DNA of 64,000 nucleotides from Apostichopus japonicus (GCF_037975245.1 NC_092570.1:5831001-5895000); one strand, 5' to 3'. Positions 25,901 to 38,607 are shown, counted from the first letter of the stretch. Notes: generated by a model not told the origin, from the letters alone. Numbers and translations are program-made.

Positions 25901-28900
25901 ATGTGTGTGTTTTTACATCTGGTCAAGTTATATATAGATTTAAGCATATATGTGTGTCGTTATATCTGGTCAAGTGATACATTATCTGAGCATACATGTG
26001 TGTGTGTTGTTACATCTGGTCAAGTGATACATATATTTAAGCATACATGAGTGTGTATTGTTTCATCTGATCAAGTGATACATAGATTTAAGCATTCATG
26101 TGTGTATGTCATTACATCTGGTCAAGTGATACATAGATTTAAGCATACATGTGTGTATGTCATTACATCTGGTCAAGTGATACATAGATTTAAGCATATC
26201 TATGTGTGTGTTGTTACATCTGGTCGAGTGATACATAGATTTAAGCATACATGTGTGTATGTCATTACATCTGGTCAAGTGATACATAGATTTAAGCTTA
26301 CATACAATACAGTGTTTGTCGTTCCTTCTGGTCGAGTGATACATAGATTTAAGCATACATGTGTGTGCATCTTCTTTCTGGTCAAGTGATACATAGATTT
26401 ATGCATACATGTATGTGTGTTGTTACATCTGGTCAAGTGATACATAGATTTAAGCATAAATGTGCAGCACATGCAGAGTTGTGACAAGTCACATTATTTT
26501 TGAGATTGAACAGAGTCACCACTGGCTTGTTATACAGTATCACTGAACATATTTACATTAATAAATACATATGAAATAAAAGTTAATATCTGTCTGACAT
26601 TTTTCTTTATTCAATAAAAGTAGGCTAGTTTCTTAAGTTCCTTCTTAACATCAATTACAATTTTTCACTTTGCATGGGTGCAACTGGAATAAAGAAAACC
26701 CCACAATTCACATGGTTTGGGTAATCGTCGTGGTTTCTTCAAAATAAAAATGTTTTTCAATTTTGAACAATCTTTTTCATGTTAGCTTCTTCCAAAAAAG
26801 TCTCAAAACCTTTTCCCACAAATCTCAACCAGAATGACATTTGGTGAGATAAAGCAGATACAGTAATATCTTCAAAATATGCGAATCTTAAAATAATTCA
26901 TCGGAACGAGAAAACTGCAGAGACGAGTGTCATTTTCCGGGGGGTTCTCCTCGAAACTGGCTACAAGAAACTCACCGATATCGATTTCACTCTGGATGGA
27001 TGGATCTAATTCTTGTCCTAAAAGTCTTTGATAAAGTCCTTCATTACTGTCCATCAGCTTCTTGGCTTTGCTGACACACATCCACATCTCGCCACGGTGT
27101 TCGTTTGGGATTCCTTTCCGGACATATCTTTTCACTGTTGGGGAAATGTAAGAATGAATTATTATAGATCAATGAAGGTATGGTAGCCAAGGGTATCACG
27201 TTTACACCCAAACATGTTCTTGTTGGGCATGGACAGACTCTACGTACCGCATCCTTCGCACGCTATGAAATCATACTCCAACAGGATGTGAAAACATTGC
27301 AACACCCATCAGAGATATTGTTCTGTCACTGGCAATAAAGTATTATAGTGTCACGTTCGTACACACAGTGTACAGCAGTGTTCATTTGCACTGAATGTGT
27401 CAAATGTTAACATTTTAAGACATAAAATGGGTTAAAAGAAACTAAACGGTACACTCTCTTTGCATTGGGCAGATTCTGACAAGTGCATTGTAAGGGCAAA
27501 ACAAGGTATAAACACCCTTTATCACCATGACAATGGCTTTCAGAAGAGATTTTCCCTTAGGGATCAATGCCACTGATCCCCCCCCCCCCTCCACAATGTA
27601 GGATAACTCTACTTGTTAATCCCCTCAATGGTTTTTAGTTTACATCCTCTTTATTCAGATTTCAAGTTTCTCAAAACCGACAAAAATTTTGGTTGACTTT
27701 GACTGCTCTTTGATAAGTTTATTGTAATATATATGTCCTTTATATTAAACTATGAATTAAGATGATAGAAACTCACAGTTCATTAAGTAGGCTTTTCAAA
27801 TGTGGATATTATCAAAATGCCCTAAATAAATTGTTCTTTTGTGCCATCGGTCAACATGTCGGTAGTCTTTAACAAATTATACAAGCTATTTACAGACCAT
27901 TGCACTACAGTACTCAACTGGGTCAGATAGTAACAGCTAACAGGTCTACACAGTAAACTCACAGCAGCAGTACTAGCACGTAGTAAATGCTCTGTACAGG
28001 AATTTAGGCAATCAGCCCATTTATATACACATTTGCTCAAATAAAAACATTTGTTCTTAAAAATCCTGCTGGTTTAATCACTGATGAAGAAGCAATGGTA
28101 TGGCATAAATTGGGCAGAAAAAATGCATCACAAAAATTACCAGCAAAGTTACTTAACATGCCTTGTAAGAATGTAATATAAAAAAAAAAGCTAATAACAG
28201 TAGAAATATATCTTCGTTATCTTATAAAATGTAAAATAACATTTAACACAAAATGCTGGTTGAATATCTCATGCTAAAACCCTGCTTATGTATCATAACA
28301 CATAAGCCAAGAAACTGCAATGTCACAATGTACCAGTTTTTGTTTAATATTCAAGATGGGTATCACATTCCAAAAAATTCAAAGTTACCAAAAATTTTCA
28401 GTCATGTAGATACAATCAAGAAATTGCACCGTTCCAATGTCTTTCAATAAGCCACTGTACATACACTATATTCACTCGGTTCACTAAGATACTCTACTTG
28501 GCAAGTTCTGTGTTGTAATGAGAACCTTGACAGCTTTTACATCTACGTATATAAGGTTTCTACTACTCCCAAACATCACCACACGCACATTACAATCATG
28601 AGCGATGAATAATAGCCCTGTTGGATTCCATACATGCATTGCTTGAAAACATAATTGTGATATTAAGCATACTTTCAGTACAGTACATAACTATTTCAAC
28701 CACCAGTTAATGGATTAAGCTACAATGGTACATTAAAGGTCGTCAGTATACCCCTCCGCCACCCTCCTACCCTATAAATTCTATACGTAAATTCATTCTC
28801 AAAACTTCAACTGGGACTTTATATTGGGACTTATATGGGCATAATGTAGAGTAGGTGGGCGGGGGGGGGGGCACAAAATGGGATCTTTAGTACCAAAGTG

Positions 28901-31022
28901 ATATTCTGCACCCACTCTGCAGGCCACAACATTATTTCAAGATGTACCCACAGTACTCATGTCTTTAAGGCAGTTTGACAGTTTATATGGTCTGTCAAAA
29001 GATTAGGCAGTTCTACATACATTTGCATTGTTCATCTTTTACAGTGAAATATCACAAGTACTGTAGGCCTTTCATCGTTTATATACAAACTCTCCAAATT
29101 ATACATATTTTCCATGTCCAGGTTGTCCAAAGTTCTGTAGACCTTGTCAATAGGGTTTCGGAACCTTCTAGCGGGCTGCAATATAATTTTCTGGAGGGCC
29201 GCAAATTTGCTCACCTGTGTTGTGGAGGGCCTGGAATTTCTTCACTAAAAGTTTTTGTTTGAAACTTTAATATAGCAGGCTAAATTGAAGGGCATATTAG
29301 TGACAAAAGTTAAAAAAGAAAAGAAATGAATCAAAAAGTCTTTTGAGAAATGACCAAATCCAGCAATAAGAACATGATCCTCACCTTTACTGGATCGTTT
29401 CACCGAGCCCGATCCGCTTAATAACTTATTCCACTTGCTGGCTCTCCTGGCTAAGATGCTCAGATATCTGGACATGAACTCCTCGTATGAGTCGTAGTCA
29501 AAGTCCTCCCCGTGTTTGAAACCGTAAGCGTCTATTTCACTGGAATTGAAAAGAACGTTTTTGCATCGAATAAATGCAACCTGTTGTAGACATTTTCTAC
29601 CTGAGATCAAAACAAAGTTTATTTGACCGTGTCTGCTAGTTCTGGCCATTTTACAGACTCGTTCCCGAAGGAAGACAACCGGACCGCTCCTGATACACAC
29701 GGCACCTTTAAATTGAAAACACAGGACGAACACTCTGCAGACCACTTTTGTCTTGTCAAACCTTTCAGCTCATTCCTAGTTTTCTTTGCAATATCTTTTT
29801 TCCACATTTTTCGACAACTATAACCCGATGCTGGTTCGGATGATTTGCGATATACTCTGACCATGTGTGTGACCGAATATAAGAAACTGCCTTGAACTTC
29901 TAATTTTCTTTGACCAAATCTGATTAACAGAACTTTCTCTTTCAAGCAAACTGTACTGATACTATAAAGACCTGTTAGGGTATTGATTGTGATTGCAACC
30001 ACTATTTGTTGACGTTAACAATCACTTATAATTTGGGGTGGGGGCTGAAGAGATGGAGTGGTCGAGGGTCCATTCTCAGTCTCCATATTGCTTGACTATA
30101 CTACTTCCCCCCTCCCCCCCGCCCCAAGTTGTATATATATTCCAAGCTCCTAACTGGAACATTAGTCTTTGATATGGCTACAATCTGTCTGCATTTTGAA
30201 GCTACAAGAAAAAAATTCACTTGCAAGCTACGGAAAGTTAACTTTTTCACAGGGGGGGGCGTGGTTTGGGGCGAGTCTTCAATGCCTTTAAACTACATTT
30301 TTCTTCTGTGTCACTATGTCATTGTATCTGAGCCTACACCCCCCACCACCATCTCTTCCAACACAAGCCCACAAAACCCATACATCTACTGCAGGTACTC
30401 AACTGAAGAATTACTGTACCTTCTGTGCAGATCATTAGAGTTTGAAGCAGACATCATTTAGCCATGCACAAAGAACCTGTAAGAACAAAAGCAAAAATTA
30501 TATTTTAAATGCTCAGTAATACAATACAAGATCTGAATTCTAACCATCTAAATTCCATTGTAAACAAAATTTATTAACACAATTACAGTAAAAACAAGCC
30601 AAGTTTTTAAAATGCAAAAGGAATGAGAGAATAAATTCTTATGGAATGTTTGCCAAATTTGTTGCATTGGAAGAATAATGAGACCCTAAACGTTTGTTGC
30701 ATGCACAATTAAAATCTGAGGGTATCTCTGATCAACATGTTTTCTGCTGACAAATTTGGAGCGCGGAAAGCACCGTTTTGTGTCTGCGGATATAGTACCA
30801 TGTGCGGAGAATAACAGTACCCAAATATTACAAACAACGATACAGCAGGCAACCTAAACTTTTTGAAGCGAAGCAGAGTTACATCTTTCATGAGTTTAAA
30901 TCCATTTCATGTATGTGCTGATCAATTAGTGTTTTTCTTGTAATACCCTATCCCCAGTTTTGCACATATTTTGGGTATTTGGAAATCTTACTTCCAAAAA
31001 CTAACCAAACTTACCTCAACAT
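19996..31022 (-). CDS. GRTP1: GRTP1-type TBC-domain Rab GTPase-activating protein (7 coding exons, 326 aa)
   Basis: Coding exons in transcript order are 31015-31022, 29385-29539, 26976-27134, 24386-24607, 22061-22233, 20942-21127 and 19996-20073. All introns are GT-AG and phases agree, giving 326 aa against about 336 in human GRTP1. TBC proteins accelerate GTP hydrolysis by Rab GTPases on membranes. The N-terminal DAYGF and FDYDSYEEF motifs match the family. The TBC domain runs from about KRYVRKGIP to the IWDCLFYEG region. Both catalytic fingers are present: arginine R111 in the DLHRTFP motif and glutamine Q149 in YCQG. The tail ends KMATIDKLRSEC, as in the family. The start lies in an 8-nt coding exon (ATGTTGAG) with A at -3 and an in-frame TAG upstream, so the protein begins MLSEIDAYGF. 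Intron 3 holds a 51-bp minisatellite, intron 1 a MITE fragment. No catalytic residue is missing, so activity is expected; the Rab target cannot be read from sequence. Confidence 0.94.
20682..20917. repeat. tandem duplication, about 120 bp, in GRTP1 intron 6
   Basis: Two adjacent copies share CATCAGTACAACTCTTTTGA and TTCTTCAAAAGTCATC with T-rich stretches. The array ends about 25 bp from the exon 6 donor but does not include exon sequence, unlike the arrays of the VWD gene. Confidence 0.75.
22775..22875 (+). mobile_element. retroelement-like fragment with hammerhead-like dyad
   Basis: CTGAAGAAGATCC, a five-base loop, GGATCGAAACGTCAGGCC, then a segment (CTCCTACACAGGCTC to CTAACAGTTTT) nearly identical to 4928-4984. 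It lies in GRTP1 intron 4. Recurrence at several loci shows it is a mobile-element end rather than unique sequence. Confidence 0.6.
25745..26480. repeat. minisatellite, unit about 51 bp, about 14 copies, in GRTP1 intron 3
   Basis: Units carry CTGGTCAAGTGATACATAGA and TTTAAGCATACATGTGTG with small indels. Several units are exactly 51 bp, a multiple of three, so part of the array is open on both strands. The intron spans exon 3 to exon 4 and neither splice site is part of the unit. Confidence 0.9.
30180..30287. mobile_element. TTAA-flanked MITE, copy D (fragment), in GRTP1 intron 1
   Basis: The right-hand end matches the other copies from CTGTCTGCATTTTG through AAAGTTAACTTTTTCA to GCGAGTCTTCAATGCCT, followed by TTAA. 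The left part is missing. Confidence 0.75.
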
Positions 31023-32079
31023 GATACCACTGGCACTAGCCTACTCTCTGAGCCTCTGGGTCCTGTCCTGTCTTCGCTTAGATGCTCAGACTTCAGAGCA
31101 TAGCAAAAAGCATCCATCCAGTGAATGGATTTATACTTACACAAAAGTTACAGTTAGCTTATCGACGAATGTGTCAATTTTTGGGTATGAGAGAACTTGA
31201 CACGGCAGGTATTTGGGTCAAATTCTGCTCAATTGTACGTTGCGCAGGTACAGAATAAATATTTTGAGATCATTGTTTTGCTGAGGAACTACACATACTG
31301 TGTGAAAAACACATACAGTTGAGTGATTAGGATTTTTCCTTGATAGACATAGTTGATCACATCCCTAAGTGCGTCAATTATTAGCCCACCATGCTATAAT
31401 AATGCCTGATATTGTTTCAATAGCCTAACTTTAGAATATTAGCAAGTGAACCATGTATAGCCTAGGCTACAGTAACTTTATAGACATAGGCCTATTATTA
31501 AAAGGCTAGTTTGGCCTAACGTTAAAAAGGGAACAAATAATATTCATAGAATTATCCAAAAGTGAATGCAAGAGATATTGTAAGATTACCATTAAGTCAA
31601 GTCAGAGAAGTAGGGGCCAATCATGTAAATGCGTCTATCACAAAACTTCACTTGCAAAGTATTATATCAAATGTCTCGTAGTTCTTTTTCAATCTCCTTT
31701 CACCACGCTACGACTTCGTAATGTTTTGATCGCTGCTGGAAAGTTTACATCAACTGTTTGACATACATACAGTAACAGCTGTAATTCGAAGTGACCAGTC
31801 TAGCATTTCGGAACCTGTACAGTATAACCATCAGAAGAATAAAAGGGGGCGTATATACTTCAATATACCGGGCCTGGGATACAAATAAAAGCCTTCTACA
31901 TCTGTATACACATAATTATCGGTTACATGTACAGGCATACTACCCCTCAATCCAAATGTAGTATCTTTTGACTGCTCGATATCAATCCGAGAAGAGAAGA
32001 TTTTGGTGTCCTGTTAATTTCTAAGTAATGTCATTTATAGTATGTATATATTACCTTCCTTGGGGCCGGGGGAGGGGGG
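31023..32079. other. GRTP1 5' flank
   Basis: Immediately upstream of the GRTP1 start exon, so it contains the 5' UTR and probably the promoter. I see no TATA box at a convincing position. CCTAGGC-type words occur near 31462. No other gene was recognised. Confidence 0.4.
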
Positions 32080-32159
32080 TTAATAATTTAGACAGTTTAC
32101 GAAGATCGAAGAGTGACCCGGGTCACACTTCGATCTTCGTAAACTGTCTAAATTATTAA
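32080..32159. repeat. 80-bp palindrome with one mismatch pair
   Basis: Two 40-nt arms meet at CCC|GGG (32119/32120) and begin TTAATAATTTAGACAG. Reading the arms against each other gives 39 of 40 matches. A G-rich run precedes it. No flanking duplication was identified, so its origin is unclear. Confidence 0.92.
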
Positions 32160-32440
32160 CGGGTTATAACCTTTGCTTTTTTACTTCTTTGAATGTCAAG
32201 TTAGAGTAAGTTCCCCCCCGGACGCCCACCCCATTCCCCAGCTGCGTACGTCCACCGGCATAGCATTCTTCCCACACCAATCAACCAACTAAGCTATCTG
32301 TGAAACTTTTAAAAGCTAGACTTTCCATGCGAATTGTTGCCAGCATGTGAAAAGAAATCCGTCATTTGAAAAAAAATATATATATATATTTGTAGAAACA
32401 CATTTCTTAAAAATATTGAATGAAAGTGCATGGATGGAAG

Positions 32441-33576
32441 CAGTGGCGGCGGAACCGGGGGGGGGGGGCTTGGGGGCTCAGCCCCCAATGAAAAAGTTGA
32501 GGGGGCAAATGCATGATAAGCCCCCCTCCCCCCAATATTTACCAAGGCTCCGAAACGTGCATCTGCCCATTTTTCAATGCATACTTGTCGATCTGTCCGA
32601 TGCACACGTATACTATATAGGAGTAATAATTTAAGTAAATGCTGGGGGGACCCTCGGCCCGTCCCCTGGCTATAGACCACATTGTCACCCCAACCGCGTC
32701 TTCACGCCCCGTGAAATGTGGAAGCAGTGAGTGTGAGTACCGGTGAGCGCAACACAACTTCGTCTTAGGCCAATGACTTGCCTCATTTCAGCCAGTTCTC
32801 CAACATCCCCTGAAGGATATATCCTATCCTATGGGAGTGGTGGGGAGCAGGGCGAACATTGGGGGGGGGGTGGTAAGTGCGGAGCATTGCAACCAGAGCA
32901 TTCAAACGATATGATAATTGACGGTCCGTATCATACCTCATCGAATATTAGTGTTTTAAATAAGAGTGTAATAAGCTAAACGCTACACTCATCAAAATTT
33001 GCGTTTACACTACGAGTACACGCAAAGCGTGGAACATGGCTCTATGTTTAAACGCAATCAATTATTAAACGAACAAAAACACAATGTTAGCATTTCACCT
33101 GTACTACTGTATAGGGTAGGCCTACATGCGTTTGTGACAGTGCTTTGTTCATAGAAATTTGTTAGCAACTGCACAAGTTTTGGAATTACCCATTTGTTGA
33201 CATTAAGAAATGCTTTCTGTTTTTTCTTATGACAGTTATTTAATTATTGCATTTAATTGCAAGTAGTAATTTACTACACTCAAAAACTTCTTTGCGAGTA
33301 CACTACGAGTAATAGCTACACCATTGAATATACAAATTACAATGTTTTTACAGCTTTTTACGTGCAATCTGAGAAACTGCAGGCTTTAGACCCATATTTT
33401 AGGGCTAGGTATTCGCAGCATAAAACACTCGGGAAGTGCCGTTTCCGGCCATCTGGGGGTTTGAAAAACCCAAAATTTTCTTGTACGCTCCGCGCCAACC
33501 GATGGTGGCACTCCGCTTAGATAGTCTCTACACATTAGCCCCCCCCCCCAATAACTTTCCCGTTCCGCCGCGCCTG
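32441..33576. mobile_element. hAT-like non-autonomous DNA transposon, copy 2
   Basis: Ends are CAGTGGCGGCGGAAC and the reverse complement of CAGGCGCGGCGGAAC. They are flanked by a perfect 8-bp duplication GATGGAAG (32433-32440 and 33577-33584). There is no transposase frame in 1136 bp. The right part (33425-33525) is homologous to the left part of the hAT-like copy at 2862, so the two share an internal segment despite different termini. Confidence 0.82.
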
Positions 33577-33584
33577 GATGGAAG

Positions 33585-34559
33585 TAACGGTCAACACGTA
33601 TAGTTGGCTCACTTCAAGAGAGCAGAGGCAACTGTGCTGATTTCCCTGTAGCCTACTCCAAATTTGAGGTCGGGTTCTTTTGCTTTCGACATCCAATATT
33701 ATGATTTGGAAAATTCATTGGTTGTCATGATTAGCAAGAAAAAACTCGCCAAAATCATCTTACTTCAAAGTATCTGCCAGTTTTAAGGGGCAATCAAAAT
33801 AGGTAGGGATTGGCTGGGGTACGTAGCGGAAGAGGGTCAATTCGGGAGGGGGGGGGGGCATAAATTCTGAGGGATTGGAACATTTAACTTTTACAGGAGA
33901 GTTATTTGATGATATTCTAACAAAACAAAAAAGGATCCTCTATGCTTCCTTTTCCACAAATTCCAATATTTGAATATTTTTCAACAAAATGGTACTCATT
34001 TAATTACTTTCCGCACTTATTTTCCAACACTGAACAGGGCACTTTTCAATGCTATAATTTTCCCCAACAACCAGAATACAAAAAAGGCATTGTGGTTTCC
34101 ATGATGTAACATGAGCATTTTTTTTCATGAATCTGACATTCTTTATAGTGAGGGTGTACAACTACTTTGGCCTAAATGGCATAAATGCACAAAGTAGCCT
34201 TCGCGAACCTGCGCCGAATAAACAAAGGGAAGGGAAGGTAAAAAGAAAGGACTTACCAACACTACAGGTGTAGAAGGCTACAGTTGGATGCAGTAAACAA
34301 GACAATTCTACTCGTGTCGAACAAAAACTGTGTAAACCGGCTCCCAGCAGTCGAGGCTGAAACCCTTAGCTAACAAGGAATGCATATGCAGTGCATGCAT
34401 TCCCAGGTTAAGTGAGGTCCTCACTCCACCAAGACAAATGGTAAGCTGAGCTGGCAAGACAATGCGCTTCTCATGTTAAACCGAAGTGAGTGTGATGGTA
34501 TGTAGAATTGATCTTAGTAAGTTATATAGTGAAAAGCCGAGTGATCGAGGTGACAAACA
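33585..34559. other. intergenic stretch, no gene seen
   Basis: Contains a G homopolymer near 33847-33857 and ordinary AT-rich sequence. A donor-like GTAAG on the minus strand near 34253 could mark an untranslated exon, but nothing else supports it. Confidence 0.4.
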
Positions 34560-35560
34560 ATAAATTCAAAATGACACAGGCTGTCCTGAAATGACCATTG
34601 ACCTCAACAACAGGTTTCTTGTACTATAAATGTGATAGATACTTCAACATATGGAGTGTTAGCTCAGTGGTTAACACCGGTGCCTTTCAATCATAAGGTC
34701 CCCTGTTCGAGTCACTCCCAGATTAATGTGTGTCGTCTAGTTACAGAGTTGTTGACAATTAACAATTCATAATCATGGACGTTAAATATGAATGTGAGAG
34801 ACTGACTTCGGTCAGCTTGCGGCTTTGATAAGCCAATTAGGCTTCTTCGCGAGTTCCTGCTTGCAGGAGGATCTAATATACATACATACATACTAAATAT
34901 GACATCTGTCCTTGTTGAAGTATTGTGCAAAACATGGTTTTCACAATTTGACCCATGGTGAACTCTAACGACCATTCACATCCGTCCTCATTAGGCTTGT
35001 TATACTCAATGTGGTACAATTACATATCAAATATGTGATCTGTCCAAGCTTCCCTTGCAATATTATGTTTAGGAAGGTGTGTTAGTGTAGAAAGACAGGT
35101 TAGAGGGGAGTGAAGTAAATGTGTGGTGTTTGTTGACTTCAAATGACCATTCCCCTCCGCAAAAGTAATAATAGGCTCCTTAAAAAGTTGATATGGTGCA
35201 TCCTCAAACCAAATATGAGATCTGCCCCAGGTTCCCTTCTTGCAATATCATGTTTACGAGGTTTTCACTTTTTAACTTCTGATGACCCCAAATGACCTTT
35301 GACCTCCACCAAAAACTATACGCTTCTTGTACTCAATGTGGTTCATATACATATTAAATATGACATCTGCTCAAGCTTACCTTCTTGAGATATCCTGGTA
35401 ACAAGGTTTTCACAATTTGACCCTTGGTGACCCCAAATGACCTCTGAACTCCAAAAAAACAATAGGCTTCTTGTACTCAATGTGGTACTTCTACACACCA
35501 AAAACGAAATTGGTCCAACCTTCCCTTCTTCAGACATTATGTTCACAAGCTGGACGTCAC
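34560..35560. repeat. tandem repeat, unit about 150 bp, split by a SINE
   Basis: Landmarks TACTCAATGTGGT (about 35004, 35330, 35474) and GGTTTTCACAATTTGACCC (about 34935 and 35405), with TGACCCCAAATGACC, recur at about 150-bp spacing. A truncated unit left of the SINE (GACCATTGACCTCAAC, near 34596) shows the SINE inserted within the array. Confidence 0.75.
34651..34893 (+). mobile_element. tRNA-derived SINE
   Basis: The head carries a box A-like TTAGCTCAGTGGTTAA and a box B-like TGTTCGAGTCAC about 40 bp apart, as in RNA polymerase III promoters of tRNA origin. An unrelated body follows (CTGCTTGCAGGAGG) and ends in a (ATAC)n tail. The D-arm 3' strand does not pair and the anticodon loop is eight bases, so this is not an intact tRNA gene. 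Confidence 0.72.
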
Positions 35561-36393
35561 AAATGCACACACACATACGCCATCATGAATGCAAAGGTAA
35601 ACAACCAGCAGGTCCTCACAGGATACTGTTATATCTTTATCTAAGATATAACATATAGTTTTTTAAGTTTTAATGTAGTCTTTTTAACCCTCCAAATTTG
35701 AGCATGATAAAAGTTTCCAAAGTACTTTCCTGGAAGTTCAAACCATTTATAGCAAGGTGCTAAAGAGTGTTTTTGAACTTTACTGACAATAAAAATGTTT
35801 CAGTGAGCTTGGAAAAGCCTTTGAGAATGATGGCAGTGAAATGCTTGCTAAGGGTTTGAACCGAAGTGCCAATTTTTTTCTCCACTTTTTGGCATAAATT
35901 TGTGATCTCTGTTTTTCAGGGGAGGGGGTGGTGTGGGGGAGGATGGACGGAGATGAGAATAGGATCCCCAATAATTATCATGGGTTGGTACAGTGCATAT
36001 CTTGAGGCAAATGCTCATTGCTACTTTTAGTTAATCAATGTTCCTGTTTTTGGTAAATTTGTGGGGGGGGGGCTGAGGAGAGGGGGACCTTGGGCTGAGG
36101 AGGTGAAGCATACCCACCATGGGCCCGTACTGTTCAATCTAGTCAAATATCAAACACAACCCAAAACTTGACATGTAAAGAGACAAGTCAGTTATTTTCT
36201 TTATCCGATGAATACTTTATTCGGTTCAAATATTTCATTACGAATTAAGTCTTTCATGTTTAGAAATGAAAAAGTTTGTAGCATCTTACTTTAATTATTT
36301 ATGAAAATAACTCTATCAACGGTAAAGGTGATAAACAGATCGACAGAGCGAGACAATCTGGTTCACGATTCTGGAGTCTCTTCGAGCCATGTT
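35561..36393. other. 3' flank of the VWD/FReD gene
   Basis: Holds the probable 3' UTR of the gene that ends at 36394 (minus strand). G-rich runs occur near 35920-35940 and 36060-36100. No further gene is seen. Confidence 0.5.
36216..36221 (-). promoter_or_regulatory. candidate poly(A) signal of the VWD/FReD gene
   Basis: AATAAA on the minus strand, 173 bp after the stop codon, followed by A/T-rich DNA. Assigned by position only. Confidence 0.4.
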
Positions 36394-38607
36394 TCAAGGT
36401 ATGTTTGGTCGTACCTTCATCTGGGAGCTCTTGGTATGGAATGGACTGAAGTAGAATTGATCGCTATTCTGACCGTTGAGATTAGAGAAAAAGCAATTAT
36501 TATACCACCAGCCTCCGGTACCGATCACGGCGCAGTTACCATCAGGCCTGTTATCGTTGTCCCGGTCAGAGGTCGAGAATGGCATGTCATTGTGACTAGT
36601 TAAACCATTAACTGTTATGATAAGAGAAAAAAATAAAGGTAGAAAGAAGAAATTTGATAATCAACAATTAAGCTATCTCTACAAAACAAAAATATCAATG
36701 TTGGACAGCAATATCATAAGCTTAATTACATCTGCAATTAAAATAAATAAAATAAATAATATTCAATATAATTTGATTGATTATAACAGATACAGAAACA
36801 TTACCTGGCTGTACTTATGATTTCGTCTCTTTTTCTTCTCCGACTATTACATATCAAGATTAAAATTCTGCTCCAAGTCACCCGTTCCAGATCGTTATTT
36901 ACTTCCCTACAGACTCTCGATAGTCGTAAAAATTGAGTCAAAATTTGCAGTTTTACCGCAATTTTCATATCATTCACCCGGCTGTTTTAAACGAGGAGCC
37001 TCAAATTAAACAATAAGCAGAGGTCATGACCAAAATGGTGGTTATAGTAAATGAAATTGTTACTTGTTTTGTCGTTTTTGGCCACCCTTGTTCCTCTCTC
37101 GCCTTTGAGGGGCTTGCCTGTGTTGTATGTTCTTTTACGTGTTGAGAAAAACTACTAGCATCTACGACAGACGAACAGGCAATCGAGACACAAGATTTTC
37201 AGAGTAAGTCGTGGAATTTTCAGAAATGACACAAATTCAACTTAATAAATTGTCAGCAAAGATATTGAACTCAGTGCAAAGATACTTACATAAGAAAGTT
37301 CCTGATGTGTATTGCCAGTGGATTCGGTAGTTGTCCTGTTCCGCTGAGATCCTGAAGACTCCATAAAGACCGTAAGAACTCATACTAAATGTGTTTGTCA
37401 GTTCGATTCGCATGCTGGTTTCCCTCTGGTTTGTGATGTAATGAACGGCCTCGTTACCCAACCAGTAATCGCCGTTGACGTCGCCAAAGCCGTTCTTGTA
37501 ATCGTCCCAACCGCGGTTGAAGTCCTCACTCAAGTCTTGCCTATTTTGGAAAACCTGGCAAAGGTAAAATATGAGAAAGACGTTGAAATAAAGATATGTA
37601 CACATAGTGTTACCGCAGTGCAATTCAATTTTCAGTTGCATGGTTTTTGGAAAAAAAGGAGATCCTAATTCGAGTCCCAGCAACTTCGTTTTGCCAACGA
37701 CAAAAAACCGCGGCAGGTTGGATCGACGACAAGACGTAACAAGGTTAGATGGTACTATTTTGAATGGTTGGGGGAGCTTGACTACAATAGCAATACCACG
37801 GTTGCAGTATGCTGCTTTGGTGGCAGACATTGTCCCTGATGTTTTAGAAATTTGAACAGACGAAGAAATGTTAATTTTCTGATTGTTATTCTGTGATAAA
37901 ACCTTCCTCTTTGTCATTGGATTCAGTCTAAAATGGAAAAAAAAGGAGACAACAAATTTCCCAACAGTGAAGCTCATATGACGACAAAGATCTTTGTCTT
38001 AATTATTTCATTTTTTCAGGGCAACATGTTTGCAAGTGTTGACACTGACACAATTGTCATCATCAGGTGGATTTCTGTTTTTAGATTTAGCATTTGCGAA
38101 ACCCATCTCCGTTACAGAAAATAAAGGTCGATATAAATTAAAGAAAAACATGAAGAAAAAAATTAAACACACGTGGCTATAGGTGAAGCTATGTTTAGAT
38201 CTGATCAAGCTGTCTCTGATATCTCTCAAGTAGAGCTGATCATAAGAGTCACTGTAGTGATACATAGTGTATACAAGTGTACATACCGTCCAACCACCTC
38301 CATCAGTGGTCATGTCACAGTAGACCTGCAAGGATCCACCAGGGTAGCCTGGAGGGGCGATGGTGTAAACACCGTTGGCCGTCTCGCCGCTAAGCAACAG
38401 TTCATAACAGTCAGCTGGAGCTTGAGCGACCTGCTCGCAAGTTTCACCGTCTCCTTCGAAACCTTCGTTGCAGTGACATCCTTGCACTTCATCCTTCACG
38501 CCACAAAATGCATCTGGTGAGCAGATGTATTCCTCGTCGGTCTGAATGGTTCCATCAATGCATTCGTAGGTCGCTGTGCAGTCATTGTTGACCAGGACTA
38601 TACCTTC
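36394..38607 (-). CDS. E domain fused to fibrinogen-related domain, C-terminal exons
   Basis: Exons 38287-38607 (phase 0 to 0), 37290-37554 (0 to 1) and 36394-36611 (1 to stop). The first encodes an EGF-like unit ([13 protein letters not shown]) and then the start of the FReD ([28 protein letters not shown]). The second has [18 protein letters not shown] and DNYRIHW. The third has FSTSDRDND, the usual calcium site, and [14 protein letters not shown], ending MKVRPNIP. All four conserved FReD cysteines are present. The domain starts near residue 1824 and is about 200 residues, roughly a dozen shorter than usual because the stretch after SNLNG is reduced. The fusion occurs inside a single 321-nt exon. 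Confidence 0.92.

Noticed and set aside
26051-26389. Repeat-protein ORF on the plus strand (and a counterpart on the minus strand)
   Set aside because: It is the 51-bp minisatellite read in frame; no start context, no splice link and no homology.
30129-30461. 110-aa plus-strand ORF
   Set aside because: It overlaps a MITE fragment, has no recognisable domain and lies in GRTP1 intron 1.
34651-34722. A functional tRNA gene
   Set aside because: The D-arm does not pair, the anticodon loop is eight bases, and the sequence runs on into a SINE-like body with a (ATAC)n tail.
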